From the NCBI GenBank assembly GCA_025506515.1, contig CM046443.1, positions 24,470,724 to 24,534,723 of the forward strand: DNA of 64,000 nt. The letters are read 5' to 3'. The stretch's first letter is position 1; every line of letters begins with the position of its first letter. This document shows positions 48,547 to 63,513 of the stretch, piece after piece. A program made the translations under genes and the position numbers. The notes beneath the pieces are model-generated. The model was not told the DNA's origin, did no database searches, and saw nothing but the letters and a program-made list of their open reading frames with translations. This stretch comes from Flaveria trinervia. Its lineage: Eukaryota > Streptophyta > Magnoliopsida > Asterales > Asteraceae.

Positions 48547-51346
48547 TTAGTTCATGTTAGGAACCCAAGCCTTAACTGGCTTGGGTTTCCCTGAGGCATC
48601 ACATATCACAAACTCAATCCACTGACCCTTTGAGGTTAAGGATTGATTAGATTTCTGTGTGTTCTTATTTTCAGGCACTGAGGAGGATTTTTCTTTCCAC
48701 AATCCAGATTTGTGTAAGGCCTGTTTGTGATAAACAGACGATTGGCTGATGGGTTGAACTTTGGGTTCACAATCCCTTGTAGGAGGCATCACTGAGTTCC
48801 TCTTAAAAGATCTAGATGTAGATGTAGAAAGTTCAACTTTCTTCCTCGGTGTCTGGTAATAAGGACAGTAAGACGCTATGTGACCATACTCTCCACAATT
48901 ATAGCAGGATCTGCTTTCAACTTTACGGTTTATTTGTTTTGGTGGAGATATACTTGTCACACGGTCAACCTTATTGTGTTTGGACTGAGACACTACTTTG
49001 TTAGATGTATGAGTTGGTTTTACAAAATTAATTGCTTTACCTGGTATTACATCTTTAATCTCTTGTTTCCCTAACCTGTGACATGATGCACATGATTGAT
49101 TAGATTTTATAGTCTTTTTAGGTTCTTGTTTGACTTTGTCTGATCTTGACTGTACACTAAGCCTTTCAAATTCTTTTTCCAGGTTAACACAAGGCATCTT
49201 TCCTATTGCCTTTGAAGTGGCCTCCTTTTGTTTAGGGTTGGATTCACTTGATTTACTTACAGAATCCGGATCGCTAACAAGAGGAGTAGACACCACGTGA
49301 TCCTTGATGGGGTTATTGTTAATTGGTTTACTTTTGGTGTTCATCAAGGTCTCAGGTGGTGGTGGAACCACTTTGTATCCCAGTCCCTCCCTATTATTTT
49401 TCTCTCTTACTAAGTGTTGGACAATATGTGATGAGCTTGTTCAACTATGCAGTTTTTGTTTTAATGAATTGACTTCTACTTCTATAACTTCTTTTTCCTT
49501 CTTAGTGTCCTCAAGAGAATCCAGATAGTACCTAATGTCATTTGCTTGGTTAAATGAAACTACCTCAATTTCCCTATGCTGTTTATTTAATAGGTCTATC
49601 TTTTCCTTGTAACTATGCTCGTTTTGTTTCAATACTCTACTAAGCTATCATTATGATCTAATAGCCTTGCAATTTTTGAATCTATAACTTCTCTAAATTT
49701 ATTACATTCTAAGCAAGCATGATTATTAAACAGTTGGTTAGTAGTACTTACCTGGGATGTTAAAGAAGAATCAGCCATGAGTGCTGGCTCGGTTGTCTCT
49801 GGTTCTAGTGATTCAGATGATGATGCATTTGTAGATTTTTCTTCTTCAGGTAGGAAGTTGACCACATTTGCAGTATCTTCATTATTTGACATTTCGAGCT
49901 CTACAGCTATATCTCCTTCACTTGCAGAATCGACAACAATATCCTCCACACTAGCTATATTTGACTCTCCTGGTGAGACGAACCGAAAGCTCCAGTCCTG
50001 TCCTTCATCTTCATTAGTAGTTAAGGCTTTTGGATCCTTACTTGATGAGTCAGTATTACTAGCTGTGGACTTGTCTTGACGGTTAAATGAGGAGAAGGGA
50101 TTTCCATTACTTGTCTTCTTTGGTTTTATACACTCCCTCTTGAAGTGTCCCTTCTCACCATAGTTGACACATGTAACCTTTGACTTATCAAACCCAAGGT
50201 TGTATCTTTTGTTGCAACCAGGTTCTGTCCGGTCTTTTTGACAAACTTTTTAGCTCGTCGGACAGCACTTGCCAAAGCCCAGATTATATCCATTTGTTCC
50301 AACTCCATTTCATCCCCTGCTCATAATCTTCATCTGCCAGGTGGCAGTTACCTATCTTTCCAGCAATTAATCCATCGTAGGATTGAACCACTGTAGCTAA
50401 AAGGTCCATATGTTCTCTGGCCACCTCCACAGTTACATTCCGAGGTTGTCGGTTTTAAGTTTTGCCGCATTAGCTTCATGTATCATATATTGGGTGCTAG
50501 ACGACCTAACATTTCGGATCCTGAAGTTGAGGGTTGTGCTGGAACTCCTGCGCTTGAGATGAAGGCAGTTTGTAGTGGTGCTCTAGATGTCTTGACTGAA
50601 GGAGTAGCATTATAGAGTGCAGGATTCTGATCGTAGTTTGCCTTTTGGGCTCGATACTTCATCCTAAGCTCTTCTTCTCTCAGTTTCAGAATGAAGTCAT
50701 TTATGTCTAACTTTGAGAGCATTCCATTCTGTCTGAGATTTGAAACAAATTAACCCCATTTTTCTGGTAATCCATCAGCAAAGTTGGATACGCTATCTTC
50801 CATCGAAGTAACCACTCCATGAGTGTGCATCTCACTCATCAAGTGGTAGAATCTATCGATCACATCATCAAGTCCTTCTTTCCCCATTGAAGAGAAGTTG
50901 TCAAACTCCTTCTTCAAGGCTTTTGCCTTGATAGCCTTCAGAGAGGCATTCCCGTCATACCTCTTCTCCAACGCATCCCAAAGTTTCTTGGCTTGAGTAT
51001 ACTCCGAATACTGATGGAAAATATCCTTCGAAATAGACTGAGTAAGCAAGGCGTAGAGTTTCTTCTGAGCGTTGTGTTTTACCTTCTGTGCATCCGACAT
51101 GCCACTTAGAGTAAGTTTTACTCTGTCAGCTCTAACTGGCATGCTGTACCCCGACTCTATTGCCTCCCACAAATTTGTATCCACTCCATTTAAGTAGATT
51201 TCAAAACGTTGCTTCCATTGTGGGTAGTCGTCTAACGTAATAAGTTTTGGGGGTTTATTCTGATTCCCCACTTCGTTCTCCAACATTAGTAGATTCTGAA
51301 TACGTGTATCTCTACTTGCTGTGTATGCTGAAAACTGATCCTCCAT
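48547..51346 (-). pseudogene. Element D gag with two zinc knuckles
   Basis: ATG at 51346 starts a UBN2-type gag: LDDYPQWKQRFEIYLNG, LWEAIESG and AKKLWDALEKRYDG. A stop at about 50750 (EKWG*F) is followed by continued homology to 50483. Fragments follow: MELEQMDIIWALASAVRRAKKF (50308), a first zinc knuckle near 50172-50130 whose second Cys is Tyr (CVNYGEKGHFKREC), Glu/Ser-rich and coiled-coil parts (49949-49441) and a 274-codon segment (49371-48547). That segment has an intact second knuckle CYNCGEYGHIASYC (48906-48865) and the PVKAWVPNMN run-up to protease. Gag packages the RNA; this copy is broken. Confidence 0.87.
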
Positions 51347-51837
51347 TACACTTAACTTTACTATTTAACAAGCTGCTGATGGATGCGAATGAAGCTATGC
51401 GATTGGGCTTATTCGGGTGATTGAACAAGTGCGGATGGGTTAATCGTGCGACTAAACAAATGCGGATGAGTCAGTCGTCCGAATAAACTAATGCGGTTCA
51501 GCAGTCCGACTGAAGATCTCAGTCGTACGAATGAGGGTACGAATGAGTTCAATCGTGTAGTTGAAGGATGCGTATGAACTCAGTCGTGCGATTGAGCCAA
51601 TCATGCGACTGAACCTCCTGAAGTTTGATAATTCGTAGGTTAAACTTGTTTTGGCCGTTAAAACTTGAATTTTACCAAACCCTAATAGCCGTATGCCTAT
51701 AAACTACACTTATCGATCAGGAAACGTCCAAGACTCCGTTAGACACAAAAAGTTTGCATTTTTGATGCAAAAACACAATTTTGTATCAAAACGATTGAAT
51801 CAACATGTAATCAAGGGCCTATAGCTCTGATACCACT
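51347..51837 (-). other. Element D leader with primer-binding site and motif array
   Basis: The primer site TGGTATCAGAGC lies at 51835-51824 (minus), two bases inside the 5' LTR, of the initiator-Met tRNA type. Between it and gag, 51370-51610 is filled with TGCGACTGA/TGCGGATGAGT motifs of the kind found in the LTR. No ORF is seen. Confidence 0.88.
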
Positions 51838-52581
51838 TGTTAGGATCTTGTATTTGACCAAACACCAACTGATTAACGTGTTAAACCAAACCAAATAGTG
51901 CGGAATCCTATTTTATTGGCAATGCAATCAGTGAGAACGCACGTAGAAACAATAACGTATTGAATCTAACGTCAAGAATCGATTAGGAATCGATCTACAA
52001 CGTTCTATGAACTTGGAGTACGAACTTAGATGCTTCTGGACGGCTAGGGTACGTCTGGAGTCAAAGTGGATTCAATCCTTACATTTTTCCATGAATTAGG
52101 TGGTATTTATAGGTTAGGGTTGCTCATTGGGGCGACTGAACCATTAGCATGGTTCATTCGTGCAATTGAGCCATGCGGTTGATCCATTTGCACAACTGAG
52201 TGTTCAGTCGTGCAAATGAGTAAGACGCATGATGTTGTTCAGGCGTATGAACTATTTAGGCGCATGGACACTTAGTCGCAAGGCCATTCGGATGCATGAC
52301 CACTGTTGGGCCGCATGGTCCAGTCGGACGCATGAGAACTTCACTTCACCAAGTTTGAGTGTATTCAATATTATAACATTATGCATAACACTACAAACAA
52401 TCACAAACCTATATAAATAAGTCAATATGTGTTAAACAACTCGTTAATGAAATATTAAACATTATAAACACAACCAAACATTTGTATTTCATTAAGTACG
52501 TGTACAATTACAATTACATAAGTGTAAGACAATACAAAGATATTACATTAAGATTAGAAACTAGGGACATATGTATCAACA
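51838..52581 (-). mobile_element. Element D 5' LTR
   Basis: 744 bp, the partner of 38588-39331. On the right it is followed by GAATT, the target duplication. The CAGTCG/GCGACTGA motif array lies at 52125-52340. On the minus strand, AACCTATAAATACC (52115-52102) is a good TATA-box candidate; the same site is in the other D LTRs (38865-38852). Confidence 0.95.
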
Positions 52582-52773
52582 GAATTCAAGAAGCTGATCC
52601 TCATGGAGTGAAGGATCAATGGTTAGGGAGGTGAAGTAGTTTGACAGAGTTAGGAAACGGGAAACCTCTGAGAAATGAGGATCTTTCTCAGAGCTCAACA
52701 GAGCAACCTGATTGTGTTGTCTGTGTAGCTGTATGGTAAAGTTGGGATCATTTCTGTGAGCAAGGTTGGCCAT
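52582..52773 (-). pseudogene. Third ORF of element A, first 64 codons
   Basis: ATG at 52773 opens MANLAHRNDPNFTIQLHRQ and runs to LLEF at 52582, where element D is inserted. The frame continues in phase at 38582 once one GAATT is discounted. Compare the B start MATMQLKPRHNC, then F..AI..L..SPL, at the equivalent position. Confidence 0.82.
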
Positions 52774-53040
52774 TTTGAAGTAGCTTAAGGACGAAGAAAG
52801 AAATAAATTTAAGAGAGAAATTTAGGTTTTTTGGTTTGGAGGAAGAACAGATGATAGAAAGTGGGGGGAAACCGTTGGGTTTATATGTGAGAAGGATTTC
52901 AGATAAAGTTTAATGAAAGAGGATAAACTTTGAAATCCGGATGTCGGTCCCACCTCTGAAAAAGTAGTCTACTTTTGCTCAAAAAGTAGTTGTCTTGGTA
53001 GTCAAAAAGCTTCCAAAGGTTAATTATCTTCGGAAGTTTT
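52774..53040 (-). promoter_or_regulatory. Element A spacer and leader upstream of third ORF
   Basis: On the minus strand the target copy AAAAC (53040-53036) leads into TTCCGAAG (53037-53030) and then non-coding sequence. CATATAAACCC (52887-52877) is TATA-like, about 107 nt before the ATG, and is followed by a pyrimidine-rich leader. This continues the spacer left off at 27408. Promoter function is inference. Confidence 0.5.
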
Positions 53041-53554
53041 TGATAGGATCTCAGCATCTAGTTTGATCGATTCGAATGATTTCAGCAGCGGAATAGAGTA
53101 CCAACTAGCACAATTCAAGCAAGAATACCAAAGATATTGCAATGAACATAATTAGTTATAGAGAGAGAAAGTTTCTGCAAAAAGAATATTTCATTCAATC
53201 ACATGCTTTCGTGGTGGCAAAAAGTGTCACCCATACAATCAGGTCAATCATCCCTTATATAGAAATGTCGTGCTGGAACATTCCTTATATAGGAGATGTG
53301 ACGTCTGCTGATGTCACTTGATAGTGACATCTAACAGAATTATTTAAACAACTGAAACACAACTACTGAAGATGTCAAAACAGCTGACATCTTCTTACAA
53401 AAATACTAAGTGTTATCAGTTACTACAACTACTGAAAAGAAATTACTGAAACTACAACGACTGAAGAACAAGCTCTTCAGTCGTTTTACAAAACTACTAA
53501 AAGTAAAAACATAAAACTACTGATATCACAACTACCGAAGAAGTACTCTTCAGC
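53041..53554 (-). mobile_element. Element C 3' LTR fragment, inverted
   Basis: The minus strand matches the last ~510 bp of the element C LTR (from about 27808 to 28316). The LTR terminus TGATAGG is at 53041, directly beside GTTTT, the complement of the C target duplication AAAAC. It breaks off at 53554, where Gypsy LTR sequence starts. Confidence 0.88.
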
Positions 53555-54124
53555 CATAGAAACACAATCATAACATACTCATAACCATATTAACACCCGA
53601 ATAAAACCCCACCCATAAACACATTCATACAAACACATACGAGTGTAAACCTATATTTATAAAAATGAATATACATGCATTTCTAGTCCCAATTAGTTTA
53701 AAACAAGTAAAAAGAGGGTTCTAGAACTCACCTTAGCAGTCTTTAGGTATGACTTCCTTCAAAATTCGTTTGCTATGAGTTCAAGACCTAGAGACCCACC
53801 AAAAACACATAATCAAACACATAAACAAACACAACCAAGGCATAGGCCGGTTAAAAATATCACAAAATCAAGATTTCTTACCTGAATTTAAACTTCTGCT
53901 CTTCTTTCTTCAAGACCCGAAATTTTGCACTTTCTCTCTCTAAAATCCCAAGGTAGAGAGTGTGAGTAACATCATGGACGGTCATGCCACCTTTTACACC
54001 CACTTTTTGAATGTTTTTTCCTTTTTGATATTTTTAACCCCTCAACTTGGGTTTTATTGTTTTTCTTTCTTTTTCCTTGCTTTTATTCTTTCTTTCTTAC
54101 CTTTAAAAATATCCGGGTGTTACA
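53555..54124 (-). mobile_element. Gypsy LTR fragment (5' ~570 bp), minus strand
   Basis: The minus strand begins TGTAACACCCGG at 54124 and matches the first ~580 bp of Gypsy LTR 2. It ends at the element C fragment. It complements 30366-31336, which holds the last ~970 bp of such an LTR. Together they lack only the CATGCGCC-array middle. This is the right edge of the retrotransposon nest. Confidence 0.86.
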
Positions 54125-54372
54125 ATATTAGCCCATCCTACTTTCATGACTTTAATAAATGGAGATGAAGTTGTTCAGAATGGCAATGACTGACTTGTTA
54201 ATTGATTTTTGTTTCTTGAGCAAAACATAACCGATAAACCAAAAACAAAACATGAGCCATCGCGTTGTTTACTTGTATATGGCATACTATCATCAAATAA
54301 CAAAATTATGTCATAAATAGAAAATTATAAAATACAAATGTCTCTAGTGAATGTTTGTCATAATGCTTAATA
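54125..54372. other. Intergenic sequence, nothing recognised
   Basis: AT-rich sequence without ORF or repeat lies between the nest and the inverted-repeat element. Confidence 0.7.
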
Positions 54373-57947
<3,575 letters not shown>

Positions 57948-60414
57948 TCAATACTAAAATTATTAATTAAAAAAATGCCCCTGGTAAGTGAAGTGATATA
58001 GGTTAAAGGAGTCGGACAGAATAATTAAAATAAACCCTACAATTTTCATGTTTTAATCTTTTCTTTTTTTTTTAAATTTTCTAGTGACATCCTGGATGAC
58101 ACACTTTGATGTCAACAACTTCGAAGCAAGTAATATGTCTCTTTTAATTTAATTATTCTATTTCTTGTGATGTTAACTCTCTAACTTATATGTTTTGCAA
58201 TCATTTAATTAAATTATTATACAAGAACTCTACGGATTACCAAATCTCCTCAACAGGAAAAGAATTAATAATGTTGAGGGAAATGATCAAATACATGCAT
58301 TTGGTATCTCATTAAGTTTATTTTCACTTCGTAATTAATTAATTAGTTTTATATATAGGCAACACTTATTTAATATATAAACAAATACCTATATGGATAT
58401 ATTTGTATATTTGTTTTCCAAACATTCTTAATAATTAAAACAAGCAAAGTTAACCGTGTTTTGTAGTGGGTCGTACGATAACCTTCACGTGATTACTGGC
58501 GCGTTTACGTACGGTGTCATTAACGTGCTCACGCACTATGGCGTGACAATGCGTTTACGAACTCCGTTCTAGGCATTACAACATGTACATTAACGCAACT
58601 ATCCCGCGCACATTGCAGCGAAGTTGTACGATATGACACTAATGTGATTATTGGTTTGTTGCGGAGTTTCTGTGAACTATGTTACATGCACCGGTAGACA
58701 ATAACATGCTAAAAGAAATGTATAAAGTTAGACATTTTATTTTTGGAGATTGAAACATAAATATAAAACAATACTTTCTTGCACGATGCGACATAATATT
58801 TTAAAAGGTATTTTAAATAAAGATATTAAAAAAAGTAAAAAAAACATGGTAACAAAAAAGCCTAAAAACAATGCTGGTAGTAGGTTCGAACGTACATGCC
58901 CGGTCAACATGAAAGTAATTAACCATCTCCTTCAATCATATCCGGAGATAATGGCTTAAAAAATGATATGCAACCTATAAAAGTTAGTAAAAAAACTAAA
59001 TACCATGGATTAATTACAAGTTTTCAAGTGACATGTCAATGTAAAAATCATCAACACTTCCAATTAAATATATAGGTAATAAAAAATTGAAAAGTTTGAA
59101 CATTAAGCATCATTCTTGCGTTATTATATAAGAAAATCAAGTCTTCCTTAACCATTATTTTCTCGTGGTTTATTTGAAAATTGCAAATATAGAAAAACGC
59201 AACTTAAACACATCAAACCATATCTGAGTGATACCTACATCCATGGTTGGTGCATCTAAAATTGAGAGTTGAACTTGTTATCATTGATATTAATATAATT
59301 AATCTTACATGATGTTTAATGCATATCACCAATACCATCTCTAAAACGCACACGTTAATTTAAGATATCTATATAACAGCTCAAAATTTGAACGTGACAA
59401 TAGTTGTTTAGATGAAAATTTTAAAGATTACATATGTTGGAAAGAATTTTGAATGCTTCCCTTACACAACAATTTTAATGTCACAAAGAACAAATAGTCA
59501 TATAAACAATTTAATAGCTATATATTGATTCTAATACCGCGGATCGATCAGACCTTTTAATTCAATCTTACCCATGAATGAAGATGATTTCACCTAGTTT
59601 GAAATAGTCCATTTATTTCAATTTTTTTTTCAAACTTTTATCTACATATAATTTAATTATTCTAGTAATTATATATAATATTAATTATCAATTTATTTAT
59701 GCATCATAGGTTGTGGCTAAATTTTAATAGGTTGTACTTAGTTTTGCTTTTGTTTTTTTATTCTAAATCTTCTTACTTTTAACCTTAATATTTTTGTATT
59801 TTTACAACTTAACACCTAATTTTTTTTGTTTTAACTTTACTTCCCAATACTTTTCATCTTTTACAAATTCTTTGTTCGATATATCAGTTTAAATTTTACG
59901 AGTTAAGACAGAGCAATGTGTGCGTGTGGTTCGATATTTTTATGATTTGTTTTTCGTGTTTAATGGCTCCATCACAAAACACATTAAAGCGACTTAGTTA
60001 TTGTTTTTAATATTTTATATTTCACGTGCGGGGTTTAACCTATTTACGTATACTTTCTGTTTGTTTTTTCCATTTTTATTTCTTTTTAAATACGAATTTG
60101 TTTAGAGTTAATGGTCGCTGATGATAGTATGAAACTAATGCTACCTAGTACGGTTTTACACCCTTGCTGTAACGCGAGGAACTTAATACTTGCTTATACG
60201 ATTTAATATTTAAAAAGATTTAAATCTACAGTTTAATTTATTTAATTATTTTCCAAATTTCATATAATTTTTATGAAAAATCTAAAACAAATGCACATAT
60301 ATTATGTTCATACAAGTCGTTCAATATGTACACCAAGAATTCACCGCAAAACCAAAACCCAAACCAAAATCAATAACCAACACATGAACATCATCTTCAA
60401 GAAACTCATTGGCA
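57948..60414. other. Intergenic AT-rich region downstream of GUX
   Basis: No coding gene is supported. It holds a CpG-dense block (58465-58665) and otherwise very AT-rich sequence. On the minus strand a possible poly(A) signal AATAAA lies at 60243-60238, about 170 bp after the GUX stop. The 69-codon ORF at 58750-58959 has no recognisable domain. Confidence 0.7.
58465..58665. other. CpG-dense block in AT-rich intergenic DNA
   Basis: About 19 CpG dinucleotides occur in 200 bp, many inside self-complementary pieces such as GTACGATA, TTACGTACG and CACGTGATTA. The neighbourhood has almost none. GTACGATA followed by GTGATTA occurs at both ends of the block. It is unassigned. Confidence 0.6.
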
Positions 60415-63400
60415 TCAACCGCGGCGTCGCGGATCAGTAACATTGATCCTCCAATGCTCATCAGCAAACCCAATCTTCTTCGCCTGCATCCGATCCCACT
60501 TCAGCTCGATCTTCCTCTGCTTCGTTAACTTACAATGCTCCTGCAACCCCTCATCAATGGTATCATGAAGCTTCCACCACCTCCTATGCGCCACATCACT
60601 CGCGTACACTCGCTGATCCCCAATATCCCAATTACAATCATAATCCCTATAGCATGCCCACGGCTTCAGCCCCAAGTAATGTATCGCGTAAAGCTTCGGT
60701 GGATCAGCCCCAAACAGCTGGTTCTTCATGCTTGTTTCGACCGTTGTATTCGACCAGAAGTTCTTCAAGAAGTTAACTCTTCTTGGTAACCTATGCCAGT
60801 ACACAAATATCTCGTTCAGAAACCCTTGATCACCACCGTTGTATGATATTATTTCTTCTGTTTGCTGCATGAAGTGCATGAACGTGCAGTTTGATGGCTC
60901 GATGACCATGATCCCCGAATTGAATATCGAGTTGTCGTTGCCTACAGCGGACATTTGGGGGAACGAGAAGACGATGTCGAGGTTGCGTAGGACGATGATG
61001 TCGGAGTCGATGAAGATGACTTTGTGGTAGTCGGTTAGCTGCCATAGGCGGAACTTGCTGTAGTTGTACTCGTTGTAGGAGTTTTTTTCGGCTCGTGGGT
61101 TGCGAATGCGTTCGATGATGCGTATGGTCCAGCCGGCCGCGGCTAAGGCGTGGCGCTTCGCTAGGGAGATGGAGTCGTCGATGAGGAGGATGAGGTCGCG
61201 GTCGGTGCCGGTTTTTAGGAGGGATTGGGCTAGCATGATCGCACCACAGACGTATGATTCGGAAGAGTGGAGGACTGTTGCATAGGCTTCACGTTTTTTG
61301 GATTTGGTTCTTGAGTTTGTTCTTTTAAGCTTCTCTACATTGTACACTTCATCGTTTCCTGTTGATAAATGAACAACGTTAATCATTTTGTCAAAGACTT
61401 ATTTTATGAAATTATCGGTTTGAATTATTAGATCCGTTTAGTTTGATAAACATGTATATAGACGAAGGCTGGACTATATAAAACCTATATTTGTTTTTAA
61501 GGTTTGTATAATTAAATTTTAGGTTCTAATAAGTAGAAGAAAGATATTGATTATACCGGTTAATTAGGCCGGATCCTAATTAAAAGTTATTTTTATACAA
61601 TAAGGTTGTGTCTTTTAGAATCTGTTTTCGCCTTTTGGGCTTTGAAAATGTTGACCCCTCCTTTTAATAATAGAAAAAAATGGTATAATATGAGTTAAAA
61701 CTAAAATAAGAAAAAATATTTGGTTTTTGCAGTAACTGAACGAACAAATAGATGAACTGAAAAATTAAATTTGAGGATTGTTGAGTGGCAAAATATGAAA
61801 TTGGAATTAAAACAAGAATGTTAACTAACAAATAATATTACAAAAATAAATTGTTATGATATTAACTTTTGCTTCTTTTTAAAATGAAAAAAAATATGTT
61901 GTTGTTTAAGACCTATCAAGACGTAATGTCAAACTTTTTATCGTAAATTTAAAGATTAAATTACAACAATCTATCAACATAAACATGGTAATTTTAATTT
62001 ACATTTACATAAAATCATATAATAACAAAAAATAAAAATATGACGCCTTTACGTTTTTTATTTTATACATAATCTGAGTCACATTAGCAATTGACTTGAA
62101 ACCAAACTATGTCGAATCATTTACTTTAGCATAAACTCTCAACTAACATAAACAAACTGATGTGCACCCCACCACCAACTTCCTACCATATCTTCATATT
62201 TTATTCCTTTAATTAATAAAATTCGTTGTATTATATTATTACTTTTAAAAAATGTTGTGACAAATAAAAGATTTTACTTTCACAAAAGAATAAAAAAAAA
62301 AAAAGTTACCTTTCCCCCATAGAGGTAGAGCCAAACTACATGTCCCAACAGGCAAATAAACCTTCTGTTCTAACCTCTTAATATCAGGCTCATAATACCA
62401 CCAGTCTCCCCCATGCACCACCATATCATCACACCGGAATATCTCCACCATCGGCCGGCACCCGCTCAGCACCGCCACCTTCGGCCGCCTATTCCAGCTC
62501 CTGCGCCCCCTCCGCACCGCCATATTTGCCGCCATTAGGTGCAGCTGCAGCCGAAAAACATCCCTCCTCCACCCCTCCACCGGAAACTTACAAGGTATCT
62601 TCACCACCAGCATGTCCATGTACCCGTATTTCTCATACTCCGGCATCGGGATCTCGGGGCATAATGTGGCGTGCATCTCCTCTTCTTCGTCTATCCACTC
62701 GGGAAACAAGTCTTTCCATTCGAAGTACTCCGATACCTTCTCGAACTTCACCGGAATTATCTTTCCGATCACGTTCCAGTCGCTTAAGTCCTCATCATCC
62801 ATGTTTATGGCTCCGATTCTCAGCCCATGGGCCGTGGTTGCGTTCAGGAAACTCGGCCTCTCGAGCCTCACCTTTTTGGTGCCGCTGCTTGTGGTTGATC
62901 GATTTCGACTTGACTCCACTGGATCCTCTAGCAATACTGACTTCATCTTGTAGCCAGCTTCCACCTGATGAGAAAAGAACGTTAAGTAACATAATGTGTT
63001 TGAACGAGTACATAGAATGTTTTGATTGATAGTTCGTGGGTGAAAAATGAAAGTAAAATGGTTTCTAGGTGTTCCGCTGGTTAAACTAGCTGGCAGAGGT
63101 CTACGATGATATGACATACGTAGAAGGGGTTAGTCTGAATAGCTGAACATGCTACGCATGAAATATCTGCTAGCTAGTTTGACACTCAGATACCAAAAAT
63201 ACTTTCGGTTTTCACCTAGAAAAATTAACCATCAATTTATCTAAATAAACGTCTAATTCAAAATATTTTTTTACTACATAGGGTTTTGCCCTGAACACTT
63301 GCAAGCATGGGTGCATGCTTTTCCGGTGACGGCTCACCTTACCTTGTGATGACAGTCGCGAAGGGAGCAACGGACGTAAGAGGCCGCATGTTCCTGATAC

Positions 63401-63513
63401 GCCACGGTTGATGGTTGCCGGAGAAGGAGGGTGGTATAAATAACAAGAAAGCATGAAATGAACACAACATTGATCCTAATCACCAAAGATTTTGAAGGGG
63501 CGACTTTCCACAT
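60415..63513 (-). CDS. GUX: GUX-like xylan alpha-glucuronosyltransferase (GT8), three exons
   Basis: The predicted enzyme transfers glucuronic acid from UDP-GlcA to the xylan backbone in the Golgi during secondary-wall synthesis (established for the GUX/PGSIP family). Exons are 63513-63343, 62964-62310 and 61358-60415. Introns of 378 and 951 bp have GT..AG ends (donors AAG|GTAAGG and AAG|GTAACT; acceptors CTCATCAG and ATCAACAG). The CDS is 1770 nt, 589 residues, in phase throughout. Residues 10-31 form a type II signal anchor. The GUX N-terminal region (DLFPEWIDEEEE, MDMLVVKIPCKFP) is in exon 2. The GT8 domain begins at KREAYATVLHS (~297), with DxD as DSD at 393-395, NGGDQG at 449-454 and HYLGLKPW at 502-509. 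It ends INVTDPRRRG, most like the GUX2/GUX3 group. No lesion is seen. The exact paralogue is uncertain. Confidence 0.93.
63343..63513 (-). other. GUX: GUX exon 1 encoding the membrane anchor
   Basis: ATG at 63513 opens MWKVAPSKSLVIRINVVF, a short basic tail followed by a hydrophobic span to about residue 31, then a stem with YQEHAASYVRCSLRDCHHK. It ends AAG|GTAAGG at 63343/63342 in phase 0, which joins exon 2 (VEAGYKMKSV). This start is preferred over the Met inside exon 2 because that would give a Golgi enzyme without an anchor. The ORF in another frame at 63212-63454 covers the same bases but cannot join exon 2 in phase. Confidence 0.85.

Larger units (their letters stand above)
38588..52581 (-). 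mobile_element. Complete Copia element D, inserted in third ORF of element A
   Basis: The 13,994 bp element on the minus strand has LTRs 51838-52581 (5') and 38588-39331 (3'), both 744 bp, and the target duplication GAATT (38583-38587 and 52582-52586). The order is LTR, primer site, leader, gag, pol, long spacer, third ORF, polypurine tract, LTR. By eye the LTRs differ at roughly 45-50 positions (about 94% identity), so D is clearly older than B. It is non-autonomous now: frames are broken and the integrase has lost a catalytic residue. Confidence 0.95.

Noticed and set aside
58878..58900. tRNA T-loop-like GGTTCGAAC
   Set aside because: No matching acceptor, D or anticodon arms around it.
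58750..58959. 69-codon Lys-rich ORF
   Set aside because: No domain, AT-driven composition and no sign of promoter or conservation in the sequence.
60535..61285. Plus-strand ORFs across 60535-61285 and 62526-63029
   Set aside because: They are antisense shadows of GUX exons 3 and 2, whose minus-strand frames carry GT8 motifs.
63212..63454. 80-codon minus-strand ORF over GUX exon 1
   Set aside because: Its frame cannot join exon 2 in phase. The overlapping frame from 63513 does, and encodes an anchor.
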